From: Zea mays
Taxonomy: Eukaryota; Streptophyta; Magnoliopsida; Poales; Poaceae
Direction of reading: 5' to 3'
NCBI RefSeq assembly: GCF_902167145.1
Contig: NW_023366853.1
Location: forward strand, 1-64,000
Length of the DNA stretch: 64,000 nucleotides
The translations under genes and the position numbers were made by a program. Position 1 is the stretch's first letter. Each line of letters starts with the position of its first letter. The notes under the pieces are model-generated. The model was not told the DNA's origin and did not search any database. It saw nothing but the letters and a program-made list of their open reading frames with translations. Shown here in pieces: positions 1-13,100 of the stretch.

Positions 1-436
1 GTATTATTGAAAATGGTCATTCATGGCTATTTTCGACAAAAATGGGGGTTGTGTGGCCATTGATCATCGACCAGAGGCTCATACACCTCACCCCACATAT
101 GTTTCATTGCCATAGATCACATTCTTGGATTTCTGGTGGAGACCATTTCTTGGTCAAAAATCCGTAGGTGTTAGCCTTCGGTATTATTGAAAATGGTCGT
201 TCATGGCTATTTTCGACAAAAATGGGGGTTGTGTGGCCATTGATCATCGACCAGACGCTCATACACCTCACCCCATATGTTTCCTTGCCATAGATCACAT
301 TCTTGGATTTCTGGTGGAGACCATTTCTTGGTCAAAAATCAGTAGGTGTTAGCCTTCGGTTTTATTGAAAATGGTCGCTCATGGCTATTTTCGACAAAAA
401 TGGGGGTTGTGTGGCCATTGATCATCGACCAGAGGC
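1..436 (-). repeat. knob180 satellite block, minus orientation
   Basis: About 2.4 monomers of the maize knob 180-bp satellite, read on the minus strand. Conserved words are the reverse complements of GGCCACACAACCCCCAT, CTAACACCTACGGATTTTT and CCAGAAATCCAAGAATGTG. The block is cut by the window edge on the left. It ends where a '-' monomer stops at ...GACCAGAGGCT and a '+' monomer resumes at AAAGGCTAACACC. The satellite has no known protein product; in maize it forms cytological knobs. Identification is from recognition of the sequence. Confidence 0.95.
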
Positions 437-1092
437 TAAAGGCTAACACCTACGGATTTTTAACCAAGAAATGGTCTCCACCAGAAATCCAAGAATGTAA
501 TCTATGGCAAGGAAACATATGTGGGGTGAGGTTTATGAGCCTCTAGTCGATGATAAATGGCCACACAACCCCCATTTTTTATGAAAATAGCCATGAGCGA
601 CCATTTTCAATAATATTAGAGGCTAAGACCTATGGATTTTTGACCAAGAAATGGTCTCCACCAGAAATCCAAGAATGTGATCTATGGCAAGGAAACATAT
701 GTGGGGTGAGGTGTATGAGCTTCTGGTCGATGATCAATGGCCACACAACCCCCATTTTTGTCGAAAATAGCCATGAATGACCATTTTCAATAATACCGAA
801 GGCTAACACCTACAGATTTTTGACCAAGAAATGGTCTCCACCAGAAATCCAAGAATGTGATCTATGGCAAGGAAACATATGTGGGGTGAGGTGTATGAGC
901 CTCTGGTCGATGATCAATGGCCACACAACCCCCATTTTTGCCGAAAATAGCCATGAACGACCATTTTCAATAATACCGAAGGCTAACACCTACGGATTTT
1001 TGACCAAGAAATGGTCTCCACCAGAAATCCAAGAATGTGATCTACGACAAGGAAACATATGTGGGTGAGGTGTATGAGCCTCTGGTCGATGA
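437..1092 (+). repeat. knob180 satellite block, plus-orientation island
   Basis: Roughly 3.6 monomers in the opposite polarity to both flanks. The first is a truncated monomer starting at the GGCTAACACC word. Internal spacing is about 180 bp. The right end is a polarity switch: the '+' text ...TCTGGTCGATGA joins directly to '-' text GGAGACCATTTCTTGG. This is one of only two '+' islands in the left 28.7 kb. Confidence 0.94.
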
Positions 1093-4000
1093 GGAGACCA
1101 TTTCTTGGTCTAAAATCCGTAGGTGTTAGCCTCTAGTATTATTGAAAATGGTCGCTCATGGCTATTTTCAAGGTCGCTCATGGCTATTTTCATAAAAAAT
1201 GGGGGTTGTGTGGTCATTTATCATCGATAGTACCGAAGAAATGGTCTCCACATATGTTTCCTTGCCATAGATCACATTCTTGGATTTCTGGTGGAGACCA
1301 TTTCTTGGTCAAAAATCCGTAGGTGTTAGCCTTCAGTGTCATTGAAAATGGTCGTTCATGGCTATTTTCGACAAAAATTAGGGTTGTGTGGCCATTGATC
1401 GTCGACTAGAGGCTCATACACCTCACCCCACATATGTTTCCTTGCCATAGATCACATTCTTGGATTTCTGGTGGAGACCATTTCTTGGTCAAAAATCCGT
1501 AGGTGTTAGCCTTCGGTATTTTTGAAAAGGGTCGTTCATTGCTATTTTCGACAAAAATGGGGGTTGTGTGGCCATTGATCATCGACCAGATGCTCATACA
1601 CCTCACCCCACATATGTTTCCTTTCCATAGATCACATTATTGGATTTCTGGTGGAGACCATTTCTTGGTCTAAAATCCGTAGGTCTTAGCCTCTAGTATT
1701 ATTGAAAATGGTCATTCATGGCTATTTTCGGCAAAATGGGGGTTGTGTGGCCATTGATCGTCGACCAGAGGCTCATACACCTCACCCCACATACTTCGGT
1801 ATTATTGAAAATGGTCGTTCATGGCTATTTTCGGCAAAATGGGGGTTCTGTGGCCATTGATCATCGACCAGAGGCTCGTACACCTCACCCCACATATGTT
1901 TCCTTTCCATAGATCACATTCTTGGATTTCTGGTGGAGACCATTTCTTGGTTAAAAACTCGTACGTGTTAGCCTTCGGTATTATTGAAAATGGTCATTCA
2001 TGGCTATTTTCGACAAAATGGGGGTTGTGTGGCCATTGATCATCGACCAGACGCTCATACACCTCACCCCACATATGTTTCCTTGCCATAGATCACATTC
2101 TTGGATTTCTGGTGGAGACCATTTCTTGGTCTAAAATACGTAGGTGTTAGCCTCTAGTATTATTGAAAATGGTCGCTCATGGCTATTTTCAAGGTCGCTC
2201 ATGGCTATTTTCATAAAAAATGAGGGTTGTGTGGCCATTTATCATCGACTAGAGGCTCATAAACCTCACCCCAGATATGTTTCCTTGCCATAGATCACAT
2301 TCTTGGATTTCTGGTGGAGACCATTTCTTGGTCAAAAACTCGTACGTGTTAGCCTTCGGTATTATTGAAAATGGTCGTTCATGGCTATTTTCGGCAAAAT
2401 GGGGGTTCTGTGGCCATTGATCATCGACCAGAGGCTCGTACACCTCACCCCACATATGTTTCCTTGCCATAGATCACATTCTTGGATTTCTGGTGGAGAC
2501 CATTTCTTGGTCAAAAATCCGTAGGTGTTAGCCTCTAGTATTATTGAAAATGGTCGCTCATGGCTATTTTCAAGGTCGCTCATGGCTATTTTCATAAAAA
2601 ATGGGGGTTGTGTGGCCATTTATCATCGACTAGAGGCTCATAAACCTCACCCCACATATGTTTCCTTGCCATAGATTACATTCTTGGATTTCTGGTGGAA
2701 ACCATTTCTTGGTCAAAAATCCGTACGTGTTAGCCTTCGGTATTATTGAAAATGGTCGCTCATGGCTATTTTCAAGGTCGCTCATGGCTATTTTCATAAA
2801 AAATGGGGGTTGTGTGGCCATTTATCATCGACTAGAGGCTCATAAACCTCACCCCACATATGTTTCCTTGCCATAGATCACATTCTTGGATTTGTGGTGG
2901 AGACCATTTCTTGGTCAAAAACTCGTACGTGTTAGCCTTCGGTATTATTGAAAATGGTCGTTCATGGCTATTTTCGGCAAAATGGGGGTTGTGTGGCCAT
3001 TGATCATCGACCAGAGGCTCGTACACCTCACCCCACATATGTTTCCTTGCCATAGATCACATTCTTGGATTTCTGGTGGAGACCATTTCTTGGTCAAAAA
3101 TCCTTAGGTGTTAGCCTTCGGTATTATTGAAAATGGTCATTCATGCCATTTCTTGGTTAAAAACTCGTACGTGTTAGCCTTCGGTATTATTGAAAATGGT
3201 CGTTGATCACTATTTTCGACAAAAATGGGGGTTGTGTGGCCATTTATCATTGACTAGAGGCTCGTACACTTCACCCCACATACGTTTTCTTGCTATAGAT
3301 CACATTCTTAGATTTCTGGTGGAGACCATTTCTTGGTAAAAAATCCGTAGGTGTTAGCCTTCGGTATTATTGAAAATGGTCGTTCATAGCTATTTTCGAC
3401 AAAAATGGGGGTTGTGTGGCCATTGATCATCGACCAAAGGCTCATACACCTCACCCCACATATGTTTCCTTGCCATAGACCACATACTTGGATTTCTGGT
3501 GGAGACCATTTGTTGGTCAAAAATCCGTAGGTGTTAGCCTTCGGTATTATTGAAAATGGTCGTACATGGCTATTTGCATCAAAAATGGGGTTTGTGTGGC
3601 CATTTATCATCAACCAGAGGCTCGTACACCTCACCCCACATATGTTTCCTTGCCATAGATCACATTCTTGGATTTCTAGTGGAGAGCATTTCTTGGTCAA
3701 AAATTCGTACGTGTTAGCCTTCAGTATTATTGAAAATGGTCGTGGTCGTTCATGGCTATTTTCGACAAAATGGGGGTTGTGTGGCCATTGATCATCGACT
3801 AGAGGCTCATACACCTCACCCACATATGTTTCCTTGTCGTAGATCACATTCTTGGATTTCTGGTGGAGACCATTTCTTGGTCAAAAATCCGTATGTGTTA
3901 GCCTACGGTATTATTGAAAATTTTCGTTCATGGCTATTTTCTACAAAATAGAGGTTCTGTGGCCATTGATCATCGACCAGAGGCTCATACACCTCACCCA

Positions 4001-5057
4001 CATATGTTTTCTTGCCGCAGAACACATTCTTGGATTTCTGGTGGAGACCATTTCTTGGGCAAAAATCCGAATGTGTTAGCCTTCGGTATTATTGAAAATG
4101 GTTATTCATGGCTATTTTCGACAAAAATGGGGGTTGTGTGGCCATTTATCTTCAACCAGAGGCTCATACACCTCACTACACATATGTTTTCTTGCCATAG
4201 ATCACAATCTTGGATTTATGGTGGAGACCATTTCTTGGTCAAAAATCCGTAGGTGTTAGCCGTCAGTGTCATTGAAAATGGTCATTCATGGCTATTTTCG
4301 GCAAAATGGGGGTTGTGTGGCCATTGATCGTCGACCAGAGGCTCATACACCTCACCCCACATATGTTTCCTTGTCGTAGATCACATTCTTGGATTTCTGG
4401 TGGAGACCATTTCTTGGTCAAAAATCCGTAGGTGTTAGCCTTCGATATTATTGAAAATGGTCGTTCATGGCTATTTTCGACAAAAATGGGGGTTGTGTGG
4501 CCATTGATCATCGACCAGAGGCTCATACACCTCACCCCACATATGTTTCCTTGCCATAGATCACATTCTTGGATTTCTGGTGGAGACCATTTCTTGGTCA
4601 AAAATCCGTAGGTGTTAGCCTTCGGTATTATTGAAGATGGTCGTTCATGGCTATTTTCGACAAAAATGGGGGTTGTGTGGCCATTGATCATCGACCAGAG
4701 GCTCATACACCTCACCCCACATATGTTTCCTTGCCACAGGTCACATTCTTGTTTATCTGGTGGAGACCATTTCTTGGTCAAAAAATCGTGGGTGTTAGCC
4801 TTCGGTATTATTGAAAATGGTCGTTCATGGCTATTTTCATAAAAAATGGGGGTTGTGTGGCCATTGATCATCGACCAGACGCTCATACACCTCACCCCAC
4901 ATATGTTTCCTTGCCATAGATCACATTCTTGGATTTCTGGTGGTGACCATTTCTTGGTCAAAAATCCGTAGGTCTTAGCCTCTAGTATTATTGAAAATGG
5001 TCGCTCATGGCTATTTTCATAAAAAATGGGGGTTGTGTGGCCATTGATCATCGACCA
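1093..5057 (-). repeat. knob180 satellite block, minus orientation, diverged
   Basis: About 22 monomers. Point differences and small indels are more frequent than in the central array, for example scattered changes through 3120-4260. A deletion joint at about 3145 fuses TTCATG directly to CCATTTCTTGG. The 22-bp-duplication (202-bp) form appears near 1163, 2188, 2570 and 2775. The monomers at 4501-4680 and 4681-4860 are clean 180-bp examples, because identical text recurs exactly 180 bp apart. The block ends at TCGACCA, followed by '+' text AGCCATGAACGACC. Confidence 0.95.
1228..1250 (+). repeat. 23-bp inverted satellite fragment inside a minus monomer
   Basis: Within '-' satellite, the text TAGTACCGAAGAAATGGTCT reads in '+' polarity. 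It is a composite: the ATACCGAAG word is joined to AAGAAATGGTCTCCA, with the bases normally between them missing. The '-' monomer resumes at CATATGTTTCC. The joints share AAG and CCA, consistent with microhomology. It is too short to assign a mechanism with certainty. Confidence 0.75.
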
Positions 5058-5290
5058 AGCCATGAACGACCATTTTCAAAAATACCAAAGGCTAACACGT
5101 ACGGATTTTTGACCAAGAAATGGTCTCCACCAGAAATCCAAGAATGTGATCTATGGCAAGGAAACATATGTGGGGTGAGGTTTATGAGCCTCTAGTCGAT
5201 GATAAATGGCCACACAACCCCCATTTTTTATGAAAATAGACATGAGCGACCTTGAAAATAGCCATGAGCGACCATTTTCAATAATACTAG
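5058..5290 (+). repeat. knob180 satellite block, short plus-orientation island
   Basis: About 1.2 monomers in '+' polarity, bounded by '-' satellite on both sides. It includes one 202-bp-type monomer with the CGACCTTGAAAATAGCCATG duplication near 5246. The right joint is AATAATACTAG / AAAAATCCTTAGG, where the polarity returns to '-'. Confidence 0.93.
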
Positions 5291-5783
5291 AAAAATCCTT
5301 AGGTCTTAGCCTCTAGTATCATTGAAAATAGTCGCTCATGGCTATTTTCATAAAAAATGGGGGTTGTGTGGCCATTGATCATCGACTAGAGGCTCATACA
5401 CCTCACCCCACATATGTTTCCTTGCCATAGATCACATTCTTGGATTTCTGGTGGAGACCATTTCTTGGTCTAAAATCCGTAGGTGTTAGCCTCTAGTATT
5501 ATTGAAAATGGTCGCTCATGGCTATTTTCATAAAAAATGGGGGTTGTGTGGCCATTGATCATCGACCAGAGGCTCGTACACCTCACCCCACATATGTTTC
5601 CTTGCCATAGATTACATTCTTGGATTTCTGGTGGAAACCATTTCTTGGTTAAAAACTCGTACGTGTTAGCCTTCGGTATTATTGAAAATGGTCATTCATG
5701 GCTATTTTCGGCAAAATGGGGGTTGTGTGGCCATTGATCATCGACCAGAGGCTCATACACCTCACCCCACATATGTTTCCTTG

Positions 5784-5869
5784 CCATAGATCACATTCTT
5801 GGATTTCTGGTGGAGACCATTGATCTTCGACCAAAGGCTCATACACCTCATTACACATATGTTTCCTTG
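5784..5869 (-). repeat. 86-bp truncated knob180 monomer (type example)
   Basis: The word CCATAGATCAC recurs after only 86 bp instead of 180. The joint GGAGACCATTGATCTTCGACC fuses the ...GACCAT word to the ...GGCCATTGATC word, removing 94 bp between two CCAT repeats. The same joint occurs near 6445, 7269, 8072 and 8898, and in inverted form near 28830. This indicates one ancestral deletion copied by array turnover. Confidence 0.88.
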
Positions 5870-5889
5870 CCATAGATCACATTCTTGGA

Positions 5890-8328
5890 TTTATGGTGGA
5901 GACCATTTATTGGTCAAAAATCCGTAGGTGTTAGCCTTCAGTGTCATTGAAAATGGTCGTTCATGGCTATTTTCGACAAAAATTAGGGTTGTGTGGCCAT
6001 TGATCGTCGACCAGAGGCTCATACACCTCACCCCACATATGTTTCCTTGCCATAGATCACATTCTTGGATTTCTGGTGGAGACCATTTGTTGGTCAAAAA
6101 TCCATAGGTGTTAGCTTTCGATATTATTGAAAATGGTCGTTCATGGCTATTTTCATCAAAAATGGGGGTTGTGTGGCCATTTATCATTGACCAGAGGCTC
6201 GTACACCTCACCCCACATATGTTTCCTTGCCATAGATTACATTCTTGGATTTCTGGTGGAAACCATTTCTTGGTTAAAAACTCGTACGTGTTAGCCTTCG
6301 GTATTATTGAAAATGGTCGTTCATGGCTATTTTCGGCAAAATGGGGGTTGTGTGGCCATTGATCATCGACCAGAGGCTCATACACCTCACCCCACATATG
6401 TTTCCTTGCCATAGATCACATTCTTGGATTTCTGGTGGAGACCATTGATCTTCGACCAGAGGCTCATACACCTCACTACACATATGTTTCCTTGCCATAG
6501 GTCACATTCTTGGATTTCTGGTGGAGACCATTTCTTGGGCAAAAATCCGAATGTGTTAGCCTTCGGTATTTTTGAAAATGGTCATTCATGGCTATTTTCG
6601 ACAAAAATGGGGGTTGTGTGGCCATTGATCATCGACTAGAGGCTCATACACCTCACCACATATGTTTCCTTGCCATAGATCACATTCTTGGATTTATGGT
6701 GGAGACCATTTCTTGGTCTAAAATCCGTAGGTGTAGCCTCTAGTATTATTGAAAATGGTCGCTCATGGCTATTTTCAAGGTCGCTCATGGCTATTTTCAT
6801 AAAAAATGGGGGTTGTGTGGCCATTTATCATCGACTAGAGGCTCATAAACCTCACCCCACATATGTTTCCTTGCCATAGATCACATTCTTGGATTTCTGG
6901 TGGAGACCATTTCTTGGTCTAAAATCCATAGGTGTTAGCCTCTAGTATTATTGAAAATGGTCGCTCATGGCTATTTTCATCAAAAATGGGGGTTGTGTGG
7001 CCATTTATCATCAACCAGAGGCTCGTACACCTCACCCCACATATGTTTCCTTGCCATAGATTACATTCTTGGATTTCTGGTGGAAACCATTTCTTGGTTA
7101 AAAACTCGTACGTGTTAGCCTTCGGTATTATTGAAAATGGTCATTCATGGCTATTTTCGGCAAAATGGGGGTTGTGTGGCCATTGATCATCGACCAGAGG
7201 CTCATACACCTCACCCCACATATGTTTCCTTGCCATAGATCACATTCTTGGATTTCTGGTGGAGACCATTGATCTTCGACCAGAGGCTCATACACCTCAC
7301 TACACATATGTTTCCTTGCCATAGATCACATTCTTGGATTTATGGTGGAGACCATTTCTTGGTCAAAAATCAGTAGGTGTTAGCCTTCGGTATTATTGAA
7401 AATGGTCGTTCATGGCTATTTTCGGCAAAATGGGGGTTGTGTGGCTATTGATCATCGACCAGAGGCTCGTACACCTCACCTCACTTATGTTTCCTTGCCA
7501 TAGATCACATTCTTGGATTTCTGGTGGAGACCATTTCTTGGTCAAAAATCCGTAGGTGTTAGCCTTCAGTGTCATTGAAAATGGTCGTTCATGGCTATTT
7601 TCGACAAAAATTAGGGTTGTGTGGCCATTGATCGTCGACCAGAGGCTCATACACCTCACCCCACATATGTTTCCTTGCCATAGATCACATTCTTGGATTT
7701 CTGGTGGAGACCATTTGTTGGTCAAAAAACCGTAGGTGTTAGCTTTCGATATTATTGAAAATGGTCGTTCATGGCTATTTTCATCAAAAATGGGGGTTGT
7801 GTGGCCATTTATCATCGACTAGAGGCTCGTACACCTCACCCCACATATGTTTCCTTGCCATAGATTACATTCTTGGATTTCTGGTGGAAACCATTTCTTG
7901 GTTAAAAACTCGTACGTGTTAGCCTTCGGTATTATTGAAAATGGTCATTCATGGCTATTTTCGGCAAAATGGGGGTTGTGTGGCCATTGATCATCGACCA
8001 GAGGCTCATACACCTCACCCCACATATGTTTCCTTGCCATAGATCACATTCTTGGATTTCTGGTAGAGACCATTGATCTTCGACCAGAGGCTCATACACC
8101 TCACTACACATATGTTTCCTTGCCATAGATCACATTCTTGGATTTCTGGTGGAGACCATTTCTTGGGCAAAAATCCGAATGTGTTAGCCTTCGGTATTTT
8201 TGAAAATGGTAATTCATGGCTATTTTCGACAAAAATGGGGGTTGTGTGGCAATTGATCATCGACTAGAGGCTCATACACCTCACCACATATGTTTCCTTG
8301 CCATAGATCACATTCTTGGATTTCTGGT
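5890..8328 (-). repeat. Loose higher-order repeat, 1628-bp offset
   Basis: A segment of about 0.8 kb at 5890-6700 recurs at about 7518-8328. Shared rare variants are GACCATTTGTTGGTC, GTTAGCTTTCGATATT and CAAAAATTAGGGTTG, followed by the 86-bp truncated monomer and CCGAATGTGTTAGCC. Between the two copies lies related material with its own 86-bp monomer near 7269. The boundaries are approximate because they were set by eye. Confidence 0.7.
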
Positions 8329-10199
8329 GGAAACCATTTCTTGGTTAAAAACTCGTACGTGTTAGCCTTTGGTATTATTGAAAATGGTCGTTCATGGCTA
8401 TTTTCGGCAAAATGGGGGTTGTGTGGCCATTGATCATCGACTAGAGGCTCGTACACCTCACCCCACATATGTTTCCTAGCCATAGATCACATTCTTGGAT
8501 TTCTAGTGGAGACCATTTCTTGGTCTAAAATCCGTAGGTGTTAGCCTCTAGTATTATTGAAAATGGTCGCTCATGGCTATTTTCAAGGTCGCTCATGGCT
8601 ATTTTCATAAAAAATGGGGGTTGTGTGGCCATTTATCATCGACTAGAGGCTCATAAACCTCACCCCACATATGTTTCCTTGCCATAGATCACATTCTTGG
8701 ATTTCTGGTGGAGACCATTTCTTGGTCTAAAATCCGTAGGAGTTAGCCTCTAGTATTATTGAAAATGGTCGCTCATGGCTATTTTCATAAAAAATGGGGG
8801 TTGTGTGGCCATTGATCATCGACCAGAGGCTCGTACACCTCACCCCACATATGTTTCCTTGCCATAGATCACATTCTTGGATTTCTGGTGGAGACCATTG
8901 ATCTTCGACCAGAGGCTCATACACCTCACTACACATATGTTTCCTTGCCATAGATCACATTCTTGGATTTATGGTGGAGACCATTTCTTGGTTAAAAACT
9001 CGTACGTGTTAGCCTTCGGTATTATTGAAAATGGTCGTTCATGGCTATTTTCGGCAAAATGGGGGTTGTGTGGCCATTGATCATCGACCAGAGGCTCGTA
9101 CACCTCACCCCACATATGTTTCCTTGCCATAGATCACATTCTTGGATTTCTGGTGGAGACCATTTCTTGGTCAAAAATCCGTAGGTGTTAGCCTTCGGTA
9201 TTATTGAAAATGGTCATTCATGGCTATTTTCGACAAAAATGGGGGTTGTGTGGCCATTGATCATCGACCATGGGCTCGTAAACCTCACCCCACATATGTT
9301 TTCTTGCCATAGATCACATTCTTTGATTTCTGGTGGAGACCATTTCTTGGTCAAAAATCGGAATGTGTTAGCCTTCGGTACTATTGAAAATGGTCGTTCA
9401 TTGCTATTTTCGACAAAAATGGGGGTTGTGTGGCCATTGATATTCGAACAGAGGCTCATACACCTCACTGCACATATGTTTACTTGCCATAGATCACATT
9501 CTTGGATTTATGGTGCAGACCATTTCTTGGTCAAAAATCCGTAGGTGTTAGCCTTCGGTATTATTGAAAATGGTCGTTCATGGCTATTTTTGACAAAAAT
9601 GGGGGTTGTGTGGACATTGATCATCGACCAGAGGCTCGTACACCTCACCTCACATATGTTTCCTTGCCATAGATCACATTATCGGATTTCTGGTGGAGAC
9701 CATTTCTTGGTCGAAAATCCATACGTGTTAGCCTTCGGTATTATTGAAAATGGTCGTTCATGGCTATTTTCGACAAAAATTAGGGTTGTGTGGCCATTGA
9801 TCGTCGACCAGAGGCTCATACACCTCACCCCACATATGTTTCCTTGCCATAGATCACACCATAGATTACATTCTTGGATTTCTGGTGGAAACCATTTCTT
9901 GGTTAAAAACTCGTACGTGTTAGCCTTCGGTATTATTGAAAATGGTCATTCATGGCTATTTTCGGCAAAATGGGGGTTGTGTGGCCATTGATCATCGACC
10001 AGAGGCTCGTACACCTCACCCCACATATGTTTCCTTGCCATAGATCACATTCTTGGATTTCTGGTGGAGACCATTTCTTGGTTAAAAATCCGTACGTGTT
10101 AGCCTTTGGTATTTTTGAAAATGGTCATTCATGGCTATTTTCGACAAAAATGGGGGTTGTGTGGCCATTGATCATCGACTAGAGGCTCATACACCTCAC

Positions 10200-13100
10200 C
10201 CCACATATGTTTCCTTGCCATAGATCACATTCTTGGATTTCTGGTGGAGACCATTTCTTGGTCAAAAATCCGTAGGTGTTAGCCTTCGGTATTATTGAAA
10301 ATGGTCGTTCATGGCTATTTTCGACAAAAATGGGGGTTGTGTGGCCATTGATCGTCGACCAGAGGCTCATACACCTCACCCCACATATGTTTCCTTGCCA
10401 TAGATCACATTCTTGGATTTCTGGTGGAGACCATTTCTTGGGCAAAAATCCGAATGTGTTAGCCTTTGGTATTTTTGAAAATGGTCATTCATGGCTATTT
10501 TCGACAAAAATGGGGGTTGTCTGGCCATTGATCTTCGACCAGAGGCTCATACACCTCACTACACATATTTTTCCTTGCCATAGATCACATTCTTGGATTT
10601 ATGGTGGAGACCATTTCTTGGTCAAAAATCCGTAGGTGTTAGCCTTCAGTGTCATTGAAAATGGTCGTTCATGGCTATTTTCGACAAAAATGGGGGTTGT
10701 GTGGCCATTGATCATCGACCAGAGGCTCATACACCTCACCCCACATATGTTTCCTTGCCATAGATCACATTCTTGGATTTTTGGTGGAGACCATTTCTTG
10801 GTCAAAAATCCGTAGGTCTTAGCCTCTAATATTATTGAATATGGTCGCTCATGGCTATTTTCGGCAAAATGGGGGTTGTGTGGCCATTGATCATCGACCA
10901 GAGGCTCGTGCACCTCACCCCACATATGTTTCCTTGCCATAGATCACATTCTTGGATTTCTGGTGGAGACCATTTCTTGGTTAAAAATCCGTACGTGTTA
11001 GCCTTTGGTATTTTTGAAAATGGTCATTCATGGCTATTTTCGACAAAAATGGGGGTTGTGTGGCCATTGATCATCGACTAGAGGCTCATACACCTCACCC
11101 CACATATGTTTCCTTGCCATAGATCACATTCTTGGATTTCTGGTGGAGACCATTTCTTGGTCAAAAATCCGTAGGTGTTAGCCTTCGGTATTATTGAAAA
11201 TGGTCGTTCATGGCTATTTTCGACAAAAATGGGGGTTGTGTGGCCATTGATCATCGACCAGACGCTCATACACCTCACCCCACATATGTGTCCTTGCCAT
11301 AGATCACATTCTTGGATTTCTGGTGGAGACCATTTCTTGGTCTAAAATCCGTAGGTGTTAGCCTCTAGTATTATTGAAAATGGTCGCTCATGGCTATTTT
11401 CAAGGTCGCTCATGGCTATTTTCATAAAAAATGGGGGTTGTGTGGCCATTTATCATCGACTAGAGGCTCATAAACCTCACCCCACATATGTTTCCTTGCC
11501 ATAGATTACATTCTTGGATTTCTGGTGGAAACCATTTCTTGGTAAAAAACTCGTACGTGTTAGCCTTCGGTATTATTGAAAATGGTCATTCATGGCTATT
11601 TTCGGCAAAATGGGGGTTGTGTGGCCATTGATCGTCGACCAGAGGCTCATACACCTCACCCCACATATGTTTCCTTGTCGTAGATCACATTCTTGGATTT
11701 CTGGTGGAGACCATTTCTTGGTCAAAAATTCGTAGGTGTTAGCCTTCGATATTATTGAAAATGGTCGTTCATGGCTATTTTCGACAAAAATGGGGGTTGT
11801 GTGGCCATTGATCATTGACTAGAGGCTCATAAACCTCACCCCACATATGTTTCCTTGCCATAGATCACATTCTTGGATTTCTGGTGGAGACCATTTCTTG
11901 GTCAAAAATCCATAGGTGTTAGCCTTCGGTATTATTGAAAATGGTCGTTCATGGCTATTTTCGACAAAAATGGGGGTTGTGTGGCCATTGATCGTCGACC
12001 AGAGGCTCATACACCTCACCCCACATATGTTTCCTTGCCATAGATCACATTCTTGGATTTCTGGTGGAGACCATTTCTTGGGCAAAAATCCGAATGTGTT
12101 AGCCTTTGGTATTTTTGAAAATGGTCATTCATGGCTATTTTCGACAAAAATGGGGGTTGTCTGGCCATTGATCTTCGACCAGAGGCTCATACACCTCACT
12201 ACACATATGTTTCCTTGCCATAGATCACATTCTTGGATTTATGGTGGAGACCATTTCTTGGTCAAAAATCCGTAGGTGTTAGCCTTCAGTGTCATTGAAA
12301 ATGGTCGTTCATGGCTATTTTCGACAAAAATGGGGGTTGTGTGGCCATTGATCATCGACCAGAGGCTCATACACCTCACCCCACATATGTTTCCTTGCCA
12401 TAGATCACATTCTTGGATTTTTGGTGGAGACCATTTCTTGGTCAAAAATCCGTAGGTCTTAGCCTCTAATATTATTGAATATGGTCGCTCATGGCTATTT
12501 TCGGCAAAATGGGGGTTGTGTGGCCATTGATCATCGACCAGAGGCTCGTACACCTCACCCCACATATGTTTCCTTGCCATAGATCACATTCTTGGATTTC
12601 TGGTGGAGACCATTTCTTGGTTAAAAATCCGTACGTGTTTGCCTTTGGTATTTTTGAAAATGGTCATTCATGGCTATTTTCGACAAAAATGGGGGTTGTG
12701 TGGCCATTGATCATCGACTAGAGGCTCATACACCTCACCCCACATATGTTTCCTTGCCATAGATCACATTCTTGGATTTCTGGTGGAGACCATTTCTTGG
12801 TCAAAAATCCGTAGGTGTTAGCCTTCGGTATTATTGAAAATGGTCGTTCATGGCTATTTTCGACAAAAATGGGGGTTGTGTGGCCATTGATCATCGACCA
12901 GACGCTCATACACCTCACCCCACATATGTGTCCTTGCCATAGATCACATTCTTGGATTTCTGGTGGAGACCATTTCTTGGTCTAAAATCCGTAGGTGTTA
13001 GCCTCTAGTATTATTGAAAATGGTCGCTCATGGCTATTTTCAAGGTCGCTCATGGCTATTTTCATAAAAAATGGGGGTTGTGTGGCCATTTATCATCGAC

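Noticed and set aside
4269..5063. Long satellite open frames as genes (264, 208, 205 codons)
   Set aside because: They follow from a monomer length divisible by three, occur on both strands over the same DNA, and are broken at random by 1-bp and 22-bp length variants.
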